This document shows, in pieces, positions 27,313-38,000 of a DNA stretch of 64,000 bases. This DNA comes from Saprolegnia diclina VS20 (lineage: Eukaryota; Oomycota; Saprolegniomycetes; Saprolegniales; Saprolegniaceae), in contig NW_008246086.1 of the NCBI RefSeq assembly GCF_000281045.1, forward strand, positions 427,793-491,792, in the 5' to 3' direction. Under the pieces are notes generated by a model. It was not told the origin of the DNA, did not search any database, and saw only the letters and a program-made list of their open reading frames with translations. The first letter of the stretch is position 1. Every line of letters begins with the position of its first letter. The translations under genes and the position numbers were made by a program.

Positions 27313-29326
27313 ATGCCCCAGTACGGTGACGTCGTAACGGGCCCCTCGGGCGGCCGCGACAACGACCGCGCAGCCTTGATGGCCGAGGATGGCCGGGTCA
27401 TCGCCGTGACCGTGCCACCGACGTACGGCGAGGTTGCGACGCCGACGCCGCCGGAAGAGCAGGCGCGCCAGCGCGCCGAAGACGCTGCGACCCGCGAAGA
27501 GGCGGCCGGCGACCTCATGCATGGCGTCAACTCGTTCTGGGCCGTGCTCTGGCCTGTCTGTGTGACCATGGTCATCGCCAGGTACCATCGCTATGGCTCG
27601 CCCAGGCGCTCATGGCCATGACGTAGCGTTGCCGTCGTCAACTTTCGAAGCGCCGCGTTGCAGGCGTCGATGAGGTAGAGTTCTGGCTTGCTCGCTGGTT
27701 GCCATACCGACGGTCGTAGTACGTACCTCGTGTACAACGAAGTCCAAGGCGCCAAGACGGGCACGGTTGTCGGCCACTCGCTCGTGAACGCGCTTGTTGT
27801 CATTGGGTTTGTGACCGTGCTCACCTTTTGCATGGCGCTCCTCTACAAGTTCAACTGCATGAAGGTATGGTCTCGACGCCATGCAAGGTAGCGACGTATC
27901 CCTCGCATGCGTAGCTGCTCGTGGGCTACATTATGTTTTCGTCGTCGGCGATCCTCGGCTTTGAGGGCGGCCAGCTCGTCGACACAGTGTTCAACGACCG
28001 CCTTCACTGGCCGCTCGACTGGATCTCCTTTCTCTTTATCATGGTCAACTTTGCGTTCGTGGGCGTCGCCGCCATCTTCTACCAAAAGGTACAGGGTTCG
28101 ATCCGCGCTTGTTGCCGCTGACAACCGCGTTCTCCAGGGCATCCCAAAGCTCGTGCAGAACGCCTATCTCGTGCTCGTGAGTGTCATCCTCGCGTGGCAG
28201 TTCTCCATGTGGCCCGAGGTACCTTTGCTAAGCGTTCACCGGACTTGGCTCATATGGATGCTTCTGTAGTGGACAACGTGGATCTTTTGTTTTATGTTTG
28301 CCTGCTACGATCTCTGCGCGGTGCTGACCCCGTGCGGCCCCCTCAAAGTGCTTGTACGTCCATCTCAATCTCAAAAGTGTGAACTCAACGTGGAGTAGAT
28401 TGGCCTCATTGAGCAAAAGCAAGCGCCTATGCCGGGTTTGCTCTACGAAGCTCAGATCCGCGACGGTGTCGGCAACCGCCGCCAGCAGCAGCACCAACAA
28501 GAAGATGAGCAACAACAGCAGCAGCAGCAGCAACGACAACAACCACAACCACAGCAGCGTCCGCCGCAGCCACCGGCGCCCGTCAAGTCGACGCCCGCAC
28601 CACCCGCTGCACGCCAGCCTGCAGCCGAGCCCTCGACAGCGTCGTATACGATCGAGCTCTCGACGTCGCATGCCGACCATGTCGTCGACGACACGGTACG
28701 CTCGCGCTGCTTCGGACGTGTGCTTACGACGAGGTGAACGTAGCCATTCGAATCGTATCCGTGCGAGACGGAGGCCGAGTTTGAAGCGCTCCTCGGCGCC
28801 TTCTACCAGCGCTATAGCCCCAACGACGTGTGGAAGGTCGAGCAGGTCGCGGCCAAATTCTTCCTCAAGCAAGACCGCATGTGGCCGTCGATGTTTCACA
28901 AGTACCTCGTGTGCTCGTGCGGCACGGCCAGCACGCCCTGCGACGTCCAAATGGCCATCGACATTCGCAACGCGCGCCGTGAAGAGCGGGCGGCCGAAGC
29001 CGAAGACGACAATACGATCAAGCTCGGTCTCGGCGACTTTATCTTTTACTCGGTGCTCGTCGGGCGCGCGGCCATGTACGACTTTTCCACATTTGTCGTG
29101 TGCTTTCTCTGTATCCTCATGGTATCCAACGATCCATGTATCCTATCCTGATATCCCGGTACGATCGTAGGGGCTCGGCGGTACGCTCTTTCTTCTCTCG
29201 GTGCTGCACAAGGCGCTGCCGGCGCTCCCGATCTCGATCTTTCTCTCGGTTGCGTTTTACTTTTGGTCGCGCGCCACGTTTGTCGACTTCTGCAACTTTG
29301 TGACGGTCCTTCCGTCCGCGCTGTAG
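27313..29326 (+). CDS. Presenilin (gamma-secretase aspartyl protease)
   Basis: Intramembrane protease. The ATG at 27313 opens a hydrophilic head, then helix 1 (FWAVLWPVCVTMVIA). Later exons give YLVYNEVQGAKTG, KFNCMK, LGFEGGQLVD and helix 6 with the catalytic Asp in FACYDLCAVLTP. The second Asp is in KLGLGDFIFYSVLVG near 29030, and the PAL motif appears as LPALPIS near 29215. All three signatures are intact, so it should be catalytically competent. The loop between the two catalytic helices is enlarged by a glutamine-rich tract and by a further folded-looking segment of about 75 residues with CSCGT. About eight short introns are needed. The stop is at 29326. The partner subunits are not in this window. 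Confidence 0.92.
28482..28580 (+). repeat. CAG/CAA glutamine-rich low-complexity tract
   Basis: Mixed CAG and CAA codons encode a Gln-rich run, followed by Pro and Gln, inside the presenilin loop. The mixed codons suggest it is stable rather than a pure trinucleotide expansion. Confidence 0.85.
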
Positions 29327-29789
29327 CCCAAGGATCTCGTTGGCCCGTCAAATAAGAACTTATGACGACGAAGACGCCGTGTATGTATGATGTGGCGTTG
29401 ACCTGTTGTCCACAACCGCCACCGAGGAGAGAACCCGAGGAAGACTCTGCGCGGTGTCACTGTGCTGTCGCCTGCCCACGGCCGAGGGTGCAAGCGTCTC
29501 CGTGGCGTCCGAAGCATTCGCCCACCTTCACAAGCCCGTGCTGGCCAAGGTCCACCGGAGCTTGGCTTCCATGTCATGGAGCTTCTTGGGGAAAAAGCCG
29601 GGTGGAGGGCATCGAGTACTCGGCTAGCGCCACCGCGAGAGCTTGTGTCGATTGAGGTATCGCGATGCTGTGGCTCTGGCCGTAATTACACGATACACAG
29701 CGAACCTGCCTCGTGTTGATGCTACTTGCAGCATTCCGTAGCCAGCAAATGGACGCTGCTTGCCACGGAGTCGGGCTCTCGCCTCGCCG
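29327..29789. other. Intergenic, no gene seen
   Basis: 463 nt between presenilin and the uncertain small minus-strand gene. Nothing recognisable. Confidence 0.4.
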
Positions 29790-30292
29790 TCAAGTTGACC
29801 ACGGCTTCGTATATGCAAGCACTTGCATGCACAGGAAGTTGACCCATTTCGACCGCTCCACCTCTGTCGGACGAAGCGCGCTCGCATCTCGGTCGTCGCA
29901 GCCTTGGGTCATGGTACAGCTATGCACTGTCGCCACGACCATGTCCTGTGCATAGGCCTGTCGAATGCAGCATGCGCTTGCAGGGATTTGACCTCGCAAC
30001 ATCGTCGTCGGCCATCGGCGTCGTCCGCCGGCTTCTTCAATACGGATGGCGCCACCCAGTTCCCAAGCCGCCATCCGAGCTTCGACCGGTTTGTGTCCAC
30101 GGCCATGTCGCAAGATTGCACTTTGTAAAAACGTGCGGTGGGGACGGCGACGGCCACCGCATTGCACGTCGGTGTCGGTGTCGACGACGGTGTCGGTGTC
30201 GGTGTTGGCGCCATCTGCACCGGTGGCGCCACCATGCCGCCTGCGTCGGTCCGCGTCATCGGCGCGATGGTCCTCGAAGCGACCAATCGCAT
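29790..30292 (-). CDS. Uncertain small Pro/Thr-rich protein
   Basis: Tentative two-exon gene of about 155 residues. Exon 1 (30292-29993) begins MRLVASRTIAP, carries a Thr-Pro run (TPTPTPSSTPTPT) and then RFYKVQSCDMAVDTN. A 35-nt GT...AG intron (29992-29958) joins in frame to exon 2, which ends LAYTKPWST at 29790. Without the intron the frame stops at 29909. Support is limited to open frames in phase and to a TCCGGATA/TATCCGGA pair 85-102 nt upstream, the arrangement seen at other genes here. No family was recognised. Confidence 0.28.
30168..30212. repeat. GGTGTC short tandem repeat
   Basis: Hexamer-like GGTGTC units, with one GACGAC interruption, span about 45 nt. On the minus strand they encode the Thr-Pro run of the tentative gene. 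Confidence 0.7.
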
Positions 30293-30376
30293 TGCGCGGC
30301 GCCTAATGACTGGTCAAGAATCCTTCATGCGCCATTTGTCATCCTTGCCTGCGATTGGCTGCTTGTTGGAGCTTCG

Positions 30377-30394
30377 TATCCGGAAGTCCGGATA
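30377..30394. promoter_or_regulatory. TATCCGGA-AG-TCCGGATA palindrome
   Basis: TATCCGGA (30377-30384) and TCCGGATA (30387-30394) form a perfect inverted repeat with a two-base spacer. It lies between the tentative minus-strand gene and aconitase. Confidence 0.5.
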
Positions 30395-30443
30395 CAGGCG
30401 TTCGTGGGGTTGAACTGTAGCCGCTCGTGGGCAAATCGGGTGC

Positions 30444-30486
30444 ATTTTTATTCAATTTTGCAATAAAAATCATCGGTATTTTTATT
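30444..30486. promoter_or_regulatory. Triple ATTTTTATT element upstream of aconitase
   Basis: ATTTTTATT at 30444-30452, its perfect inverse AATAAAAAT at 30462-30470, and a third copy at 30478-30486. The first two can form a 9-bp stem with a 9-nt loop. The first copy, with the following CAATTTTGC, resembles an Inr+FPR element. The cluster is 186-228 nt upstream of the aconitase ATG. Confidence 0.45.
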
Positions 30487-30671
30487 CGGATCCGGACGAG
30501 GAAGATTTGAAATCACTGAGCGTTTGTATACATGGGACGCCCTGTTGACGAAACCGTCGGCGCAATGATCAGCGTGGAATTCCGCAAATTAATATCATTG
30601 GATCCCGCGGAATTAATTAAACGTGCGGCGAAGGCATTGTTCGTTTTCACGCCCAGAAGACAAGTAGCAAC

Positions 30672-33116
30672 ATGTTGTCCGCGTTGACGCGTTCGGCGCG
30701 CCGCCAGGTCGTGGTGCCCTCCTCGATGGCCACGGTACGCACTCATGGCCTATGCGCGCGGTCTTGACGTTGCCGTCAATGCAAACCGCGTGCAATTTGG
30801 ATCAGAATGGGTGGGCTAAATGCGATTTGTGTGTAGCGTGCGGCCTCTTCGACCCCGCTCTCGGTCTTGGACCCTGCCGGCAGCCCCACGATCGACGAGA
30901 CGTACGCCAAGATGGAGAAGAACATTGCCATCGTGCGCAAGACCATCAACAAGCCGTTGACGTTGGCCGAGAAGATCATTTACGGCCACTTGGACGACGC
31001 CAACTTTGGCGTGCCCAAGCGCGGTGAGACGTACCTCAAGCTCCGCCCCGATCGCGTGGCCATGCAGGACGCCACGGCTCAGATGGCGGTGCTCCAGTTC
31101 ATCTCGTCGGGTCTCCCCAAGACCGCCGTCCCGTCGACGATCCACTGCGACCACTTGATCACGGCCGAGAAGGGATCGGTTGAGGACTTGAACACGGCCA
31201 ACATCGTCAACAAGGAGGTCTACGATTTCCTCTCGTCGGCCGGTGCCAAGTTTGGCATTGGTTTCTGGCAGCCCGGCAGTGGTATCATTCACCAGATCGT
31301 CCTCGAGAACTACGCGTTCCCGGGTGGTCTCATGATTGGTACGGACTCGCACACGGTCAACGCCGGTGGTCTTGGCATGTGCGCCATCGGTGTCGGTGGT
31401 GCCGATGCCGTCGATGTCATGGCTGGTATGCCCTGGGAGCTCAAGGCCCCCAAGGTCATTGGTGTCCACTTGACGGGCAAGCTCTCGGGCTGGACGTCGC
31501 CCAAGGACGTCATCCTCAAGGTCGCCGACATCCTCACCGTCAAGGGTGGTACCGGCGCGATCGTCGAGTACTACGGCCCCGGTGTCGAGTCCATCTCGTG
31601 CACGGGCATGGGCACGATCTGTAACATGGGTGCTGAAATCGGTGCCACGTGCTCGACGTTCCCCTTCACGGAGCGCATGGCCGACTACCTCGTCGCCACG
31701 AACCGCTCGGGCATTGCCTCGGCCGCCCGCTCGTTCGCCGCCAACCTCCGCGCCGACGACGGTGCCCAGTACGACCAGATCATTGAGATCAACCTCGACG
31801 ACCTCAAGCCCCTCCTCAACGGCCCGTTCACCCCCGATCGCGCCAACGTTGCCGGTGCGCCGATGGCCGCGGCCTCGGCCGAGAACGGCTGGCCCACGGA
31901 GCTCAGCGCGGGTCTCATTGGTTCGTGCACCAACTCGTCGTACGAGGACTTGTCGCGCTGCGCCGACTTGACGCAGCAGGCCAAGGCCGCGGGCCTCAAG
32001 TTCAAGGTCCCGTACTTTGTCACGCCCGGCTCGGAGCAGGTCCGCGCCACGATCCAGCGCGACGGCATCTTGGATACCTTCAAGGAAGCCGGCGGTACCG
32101 TCCTCGCCAACGCCTGCGGCCCGTGCATTGGTCAGTGGAACCGCACGGACGTCCCGATGGGCGTCAAGAACTCGATTGTGACGTCGTACAACCGCAACTT
32201 TGCCAAGCGCGCCGACGGCAACCCCGAGACGCACGCCTTTGTGACCTCGCCCGAGATGGTCACGGTGTGCTCGATTGCCGGCACGACGACGTTCGACCCG
32301 GCCGTCGACTCGATCACGCTCCCCAACGGCAAGGAGTTCAAGTTTGACGCGCCCCACGGCAAGGAGCTCCCGCCCCGCGGCTTTGACGCTGGCGAGGACA
32401 CGTTCCAGGCGCCGCCCGCCGACGGCTCGAAGCTAACGGTCAAGGTCAGCCCGACCTCGGACCGCCTTGCGCTCCTCGAGCCCTTTGACGCGTGGAACGG
32501 CGAGGACATGCTCAACATGCCGGTGCTGATCAAGGCCAAGGGCAAGTGCACGACCGACCACATTTCGATGGCCGGCCCGTGGCTCAAGTACCGTGGCCAC
32601 CTCAACAACATCTCGAACAACATGTTGATCGGCGCTGTCAACGCTGAGAACGACAAGACGAACGAAATCGTCAACCAGCACACGGGCGTGTGGGGCAAGG
32701 TCCCGGACACGGCCCGCGACTACAAGGCTGCGGGTATCTCGTGGGTCGTGGTCGGTGACGAGAACTATGGCGAAGGCTCGTCGCGCGAGCACGCTGCGCT
32801 TGAGCCCCGCCACCTCGGCGGCCGCGCCGTCATTGTCAAGTCGTTTGCTCGTATTCACGAGACGAACCTCAAGAAGCAGGGCATGCTTCCGCTCACGTTT
32901 GCCAACCCGGCCGACTATGACAAGATTACGGGCAACGACAAGATCTCGATCGTCGGCCTCGACAAGTTTGCGCCGGGTTCGCCGTTGACGCTCCGTGTCA
33001 CGCCGGCGTCGGGCGCGGCCTTTGACATCACGGTCAACCACACGTTCAACGACGAGCAGATCGACTGGTTCAAGCACGGCTCGGCCCTCAACTTGATGAA
33101 GAAGCTCAACGCCTAA
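30672..33116 (+). CDS. ACO2: Aconitate hydratase, mitochondrial
   Basis: Isomerises citrate to isocitrate in the TCA cycle. Exon 1 (30672-30734) and exon 2 (30837-33116) join in phase 0 to 780 residues, the size of animal mitochondrial aconitase precursors. The N-terminus [18 protein letters not shown] is a good mitochondrial presequence. The 4Fe-4S ligands are seen as Cys in [10 protein letters not shown] and both Cys of ACGPCIGQW. Other signatures are [25 protein letters not shown], and [18 protein letters not shown] near the C-terminus. The single intron (102 nt) is the longest clear one in the window. Codon choice favours GGT and C-ending codons more than its neighbours, as expected for high expression. 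It is convergent to the TMEM107 gene, the stop codons being 68 nt apart. Confidence 0.97.
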
Positions 33117-33184
33117 GGTGATGGATGGACGTATAATTTTATAGTGCAATGCAGCTTGCTTCTTCCTCTGTAACCTACTTGTGG

Positions 33185-33771
33185 CTACCGCTTGCGCCAG
33201 TATGAGCAGCCGACCTCGAGCACGAGGCCCGGCACGTGCACGACAGCAACCATGTACCTAGGTCGTTGAGGATGCGAGCGCAAGCGACGTGGACGCACCA
33301 GAGGTAGACGTAGTGGAGCTCGTCACGGAGGAATCGCGACAGCATGAGACTCCCGACAAACTGCGCGACGATCTGCGTCGCATTGGCCTAGACCGATGGG
33401 CGCCATGAGATCGCAGGCGAAGAAAGCGTCGTCGTACGATGGAGCTGCAGCCCGACGCGCCTTGCACGAGGCCGCCGAGGCTCACGGCAAACCCCAGCAA
33501 TGCAAAGACCCACGCCGTCTACATGAAGGTCCATTAGCCGCCATGGCCGCGCTGCCGTTCCAGCAGACCTCGACCGAGGCTGTGGCCAGCGACGCCAAGT
33601 GGGACGTTGTCACGTTGGCCAGCGGCGGCAACGCGGCAAAGACGTTGCGCGCCTGAGACCACATGAGCCATGCTAGGATGCAGCATGTACCCGACTTCGC
33701 CATGCCATGCCCGTGAGCATGAGGTGGCCCATCGTAAGGACAAAGCGCGCAGGGACCAAGACGTCGTTCAT
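33185..33771 (-). CDS. TMEM107: TMEM107 homologue, ciliary transition zone protein
   Basis: Predicted MKS-module membrane protein of the flagellar transition zone. No long open frame exists, but five short exons (33771-33691, 33652-33569, 33518-33438, 33387-33299, 33257-33185) splice through GT...AG introns of 38, 50, 50 and 41 nt. They give an uninterrupted 135 residues, against 140 in human TMEM107. Matches by position are LVPARFVLTMGHL near the N-terminus, LASLATASVE, helix WVFALLGFAVSLGGLV, NATQIVAQFVGSLMLSRF, and HYVYLWYMVAVVHVPGL before the terminal WRKR. All four expected hydrophobic segments are present. A TCCGGATA motif lies 52-59 nt upstream of the start. The call rests on remembered family features, not on an alignment. 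Confidence 0.78.
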
Positions 33772-33822
33772 CGCCGACTGCTAAAAACACGCCATTTTCT
33801 CGTGGCGGTTTCGCCGCCGACG

Positions 33823-33830
33823 TCCGGATA
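33823..33830. promoter_or_regulatory. TCCGGATA motif upstream of TMEM107
   Basis: Single TCCGGATA, 52-59 nt upstream of the TMEM107 start codon on the minus strand. Confidence 0.45.
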
Positions 33831-34397
33831 CAAGCAGGTTCAAGGCCCCGCTCGTGCTAATCGCACCCAATTTGCCACATCTGAATCCACTCCGCTCGGC
33901 GTGGAGAGCGCTAGCGGGCTGACTCAGCTTGCTCTGCAGGCGATTGCAGTCTGGCACTTCTTGGCAGCTCACAACCACGCGCAAGAGCCCAACTTGAGCC
34001 CACAATCCCGACCAGATTCGAGCCGGGCGTATGTCTCAAAGGTTTCTGTATTCAATCAATTTGTTAAAAAGTATTTAAAGTTTCCTCTTTACAAAAACCC
34101 AGATATTTACAACCCTCAGGACGCTTCGGATTGGCCAAGGCGTCATTTTTATTTTATGTTGCGTGTCTAGATATAATTGGGGCATTTTTGAGAATGTGGA
34201 TGCAACTTGGGAAATAGCTGAGAAATACACAGCGCTCGTGCTTGGTCGACGTGCATGTCGCAGCTCTGATACCTCGATGTCTCTGGGTTTGTATGCCAGT
34301 TTGTATGCTTCGGAGCTTGATAAAGTATCAAGTGGGAGTATGAAATGTCAAGTGTCGGGACTGCGACACGGGGCGGGTTCGGCGCTGGCAGGTTGTT
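33831..34397. other. Intergenic, AT-rich right half
   Basis: About 570 nt. It includes ATTTTTATT at 34145-34153 and a generally AT-rich part from about 34040 to 34200. No gene is supported. Confidence 0.4.
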
Positions 34398-34416
34398 GCT
34401 CACTTCGCCATTTGCC
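34398..34416 (+). promoter_or_regulatory. Inr+FPR core promoter of small acidic gene
   Basis: GCTCACTTCGCCATTTGCC fits the oomycete initiator plus flanking region very well. It ends 7 nt before the ATG at 34424, which decides the start of that gene. Confidence 0.6.
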
Positions 34417-34423
34417 AACAAAG

Positions 34424-34804
34424 ATGCTTGACACCACACGCGCCTGCCCGACTCCCGACGCTGTCTGCGCCAAGCGCGCCTGCCCGATGGTCGACGCCGT
34501 CGACGCCAAGCGTCCGCGCGTAGCGGCGGACGACTGCGCGGACGACGACGCTGCCAGTGACGAGCTCGATGCTTCCCGCTGTCAGTACGCGACAGCGGCT
34601 CTGCGCTTTGGTGAATGCCATCCCACGCACGCCCGCTACCTGTACAAGTCCAAATTGGCCGACGTTGAGGCACAAGGCGAGACGCTGCGAGCTGCGGCGA
34701 TGCGCAGCTACTTGGACTGCAGCGACGAGGCCATCGACGGCGACACCGACACGAGCCTGCAATGGAGTGACGACGACGACGACGACGATGGCAAGAAGCC
34801 CTAG
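34424..34804 (+). CDS. Small acidic protein, unknown function
   Basis: Single exon of 126 residues. The N-terminus carries an imperfect internal repeat, RACPTPDAVCAKR then RACPMVDAVDAKR. A middle part with FGECHPTHARYLYKSKLADV follows, then an acidic tail of seven Asp ending GKKP. The frame stays open further upstream, but composition becomes GC-rich only from 34424 and a good core promoter sits just before it. The acidic tail and lysines hint at a nuclear or nucleic-acid-associated protein, which is only a guess. No family was recognised. Confidence 0.55.
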   Translation: MLDTTRACPTPDAVCAKRACPMVDAVDAKRPRVAADDCADDDAASDELDASRCQYATAALRFGECHPTHARYLYKSKLADVEAQGETLRAAAMRSYLDCSDEAIDGDTDTSLQWSDDDDDDDGKKP

Positions 34805-35019
34805 TCGTACCACCAATCCTATCTATCTGTACCTAGAATGCACTGTGTATTTATCGTCTCTGAAGCGCAAGGTTTTTGGTGCCAGAGAAAAACCTCGTCG
34901 CGGACATGGGCGTCTATTGAATGATGGAGAAATACCTATAAAACGCATGTGCACGACATGCATTTTGAGAGGGTTTCCATATTTTGGCACCTCTTGAAGA
35001 TCTGCAAGCCGGACGCAGG

Positions 35020-38000
35020 ATGGGCCCAAGCACGTGGGGCCTCGCAGCCGCGTCGATCGGCGCCGTGCTGAGCGCACTTGTCGACGCGCTCACGTCGACC
35101 GTGCGCTTCCAGCCCGTAGGCCGCATGCCATGCGCGATGACGACGGACGCTCATGCTGTTCTAGCTGCCACCTGGGACCTTTCTCTCGACCTTGGAAGAC
35201 ACACCGCTCAACATCACGAGCCTCGCACTCGCCGGTGTCGCCAGCGACGCGATCTTGCACGTGCTCGTACGCAGTCGCTGGCAATGATGACCACAAGATG
35301 ACCACGTGCACGTAGGTGGCCTGTACGCATGGCACACTCGGCAGCAACGACGCGAGCGCCTGGGTTAGCGCCCGGACCGTGTGCGCCAGCCCCACGTCCT
35401 TTGTCATTGAAACCACGCTCTCCAACGCCAATGCGATTATGAAAACCCTCGTTTACACGCCAAATGCCCACTACAACTTTGACTGGTCGTCGGGTCTATC
35501 GTCGCCGTGTGTGCACCGGGACCAGTCGCCCGAGACAGTGTACTTCTTCGCGGTCGAGGCTGCCGCGCCCACCAATGACGCACTGCTAGCGTCTTGTGGC
35601 GACCCTCTCTCGCCGTCGACGGTGCGCCACCTGGTCCATCGGTATCCGTCCAACTACGTGGCCATCCCCGTGTCGATTGTGGCGGTCAACAATCCTCCGA
35701 GCCTGGCTTTACCAACGGGTGTCGACATGGCACCGGCGTCGTGCACGTTTTTAGATATCGTAGCAACAGACTTAGACGTCGACGAAGTCGCCAACGGAGC
35801 GGGTATGCTCACGTTCTCGATGAGTGTGCCGGCGTCCAGCGCGCAATACCTTGCGTTTGCCTCGTCGAGCTTGGTGCGACATCAACTCCAAGCCCTCTCG
35901 ATGGCAACCTTGTCGTACAACAGCGTCAATACGACCGTCTCGGCCATCGTCGTCCAGGGACCGGTGGCGGGCGTGAACGCCTGGCTTCGAGATCTCTCCT
36001 TGTGTGTGCCGCCCCAAGTGACGTCGGCGTCCTGGACGCTAAGCATCGCTGACAGTGGCAACTGCGGCAGCTCGAGTAGTGCGACGGCAACGTACTCGAT
36101 CGCAGTGTCGATCACGCCGACGATGATGCCCACACCGGCACTGACCGTCACGACGCCGACGCCTACGCTGGTCATGACGGATCCTACGGTCGCTGTTCAC
36201 CTCGGGCTGCAAGGGACTGCAGGGCAGGCTACACACTCGTCCATTACGTTTGCTTCGCAGTTTGGATACATTGGTGTCCCCACCTTGCCGCCCGACGTAG
36301 CAATCGGCGACGACCGGTACATCACCGACGTCTCACTCCACTCGACCGGTATCGTGGCGCAGGAGCGCATCACCGTGTCCTCCACCTTTACAAAAGAAGT
36401 GCAGCTGCTCCGAACAACCGCGGACACCGGGAGTACTATCGTCGAAGCCGTCGTCGTTGTTAGTTTGACGTACCTTGGCACGACGACGTCTGCTGTCGTC
36501 GACCTCACCGACGAGTTTGGCTCGGCGACGGCGGTGGCCAAAGCGCTTCAATCCGAGCTGACCAATGCCGGCGACATCGCCGTATCGCGAAGCCCGCCGG
36601 ATGCCCAAGGGGGGTGCACGTGGAGCATCACGTTCACGTCCTTGTCTGGATCGACGATTCCGCTGTTGCAAGCCACAGTGCAGAGCTTTCCGGCGCCGTG
36701 GTCGGGCGTCGGCAGCCCCGTGACGATCGTACGTGCCACCGCCGGGTCGTTGATTCCCCCCGTCGTGGTGGTCACCATTCCGGATGCCACGGTGCAGAGC
36801 GGTACGTTTGAGCTTTCCGTCGGCGTCGACGCGGCCTGCAACGGCGCCACGTCGGCGTCGTTCGCGACCAATCCACTGCCGTTCAACGCCCTGGCGACGG
36901 ACGTTCAGGCGGCGCTTACCCAAGGTTTCATCGGCACCGTCGTCGTTTCCAAAGTCGCGTCGTTCACATGGCACATAACCTTTGTCGCCAACACGTATGT
37001 CGACTGCTTGGCAGGCGTCGTCGTCGTCCCGCAGTTCCGTGCTGGCACTGGCGCGCACTTGTGCAGTACGTGCCAAACCGGGATTCCGTCCATGACGGTG
37101 CAGACGCTTGCCGTCGGTAGCAAGGCCGTCTTGCCGACAGATACGTGGCAGTGGACGGCGCTGCTGAACCCGCCACGCAGCGTGTCCCTGCCGTTGCTCA
37201 CGAGCCCATACGCGGTCCAGCAAGCGCTTTATACGATCGGTGCGACAGCCGAGGTTTCGACGAGCGACTGCGTGGCACCGACGCTTCAATGCACGTGGAC
37301 GATAAGCTACAATGGAGCCCCGCTTGAAGTCTCACTTGGTCCGACGACAGGTGCGCTGCAACTGCAACACCGCGTGCTGAGCCAAGGTGCACTGCCGATT
37401 TGCAAGACGCCGTCATGAGTTGTCTGTCTGGGCTAGGGCGACAACCGCTCGCAACACCGTGGACGCTACTCACCAACACGAGCAGCCGTACCGGCATCTC
37501 TGTTCATATTTCGGACGCACGGCTCACGCAATTGGTGGCGTCTTTGGTCGATGACGCGACGGCAACAACGATGACGCTTGCGCGTGACGCGTACGATGTG
37601 ACGTGGCGGCTTTCGTCGGCACGATCAAAGCATGTTTCGGTGACGACCGAGTCGTTGGCCACTGTCGAGGTTCACACAACACCCGAGCTGCAAGCCGTGC
37701 AATCGGTGCCGGGGCAAGAGCACCACCTGGTTGTGCGACTTCGTAAGACACCGGCACTGGACAACGTCATCGAGCAGGTGGCGCTGCAGTGCAATGCGAT
37801 TGGCGGATCGTTTACGATGAAATTTCGCGGTGTCACGTCGGCACCGATACCGACGTCGAGTACGTTGGCGCAGCTTGCCGATGCGCTTTCGGCGATGCCG
37901 ACGCTGCCCAATGTGTTTGTGCCGTCGTCGTCGTCGGCAACGGCGTCCATCTGCGGCAATACCGTCGTACCCATCTGGTTGAGTACACCAACCATCGTGC

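Noticed and set aside
30816-32357. 513-codon open frame antisense to aconitase
   Set aside because: The same compositional shadow effect; the sense strand encodes an intact enzyme.
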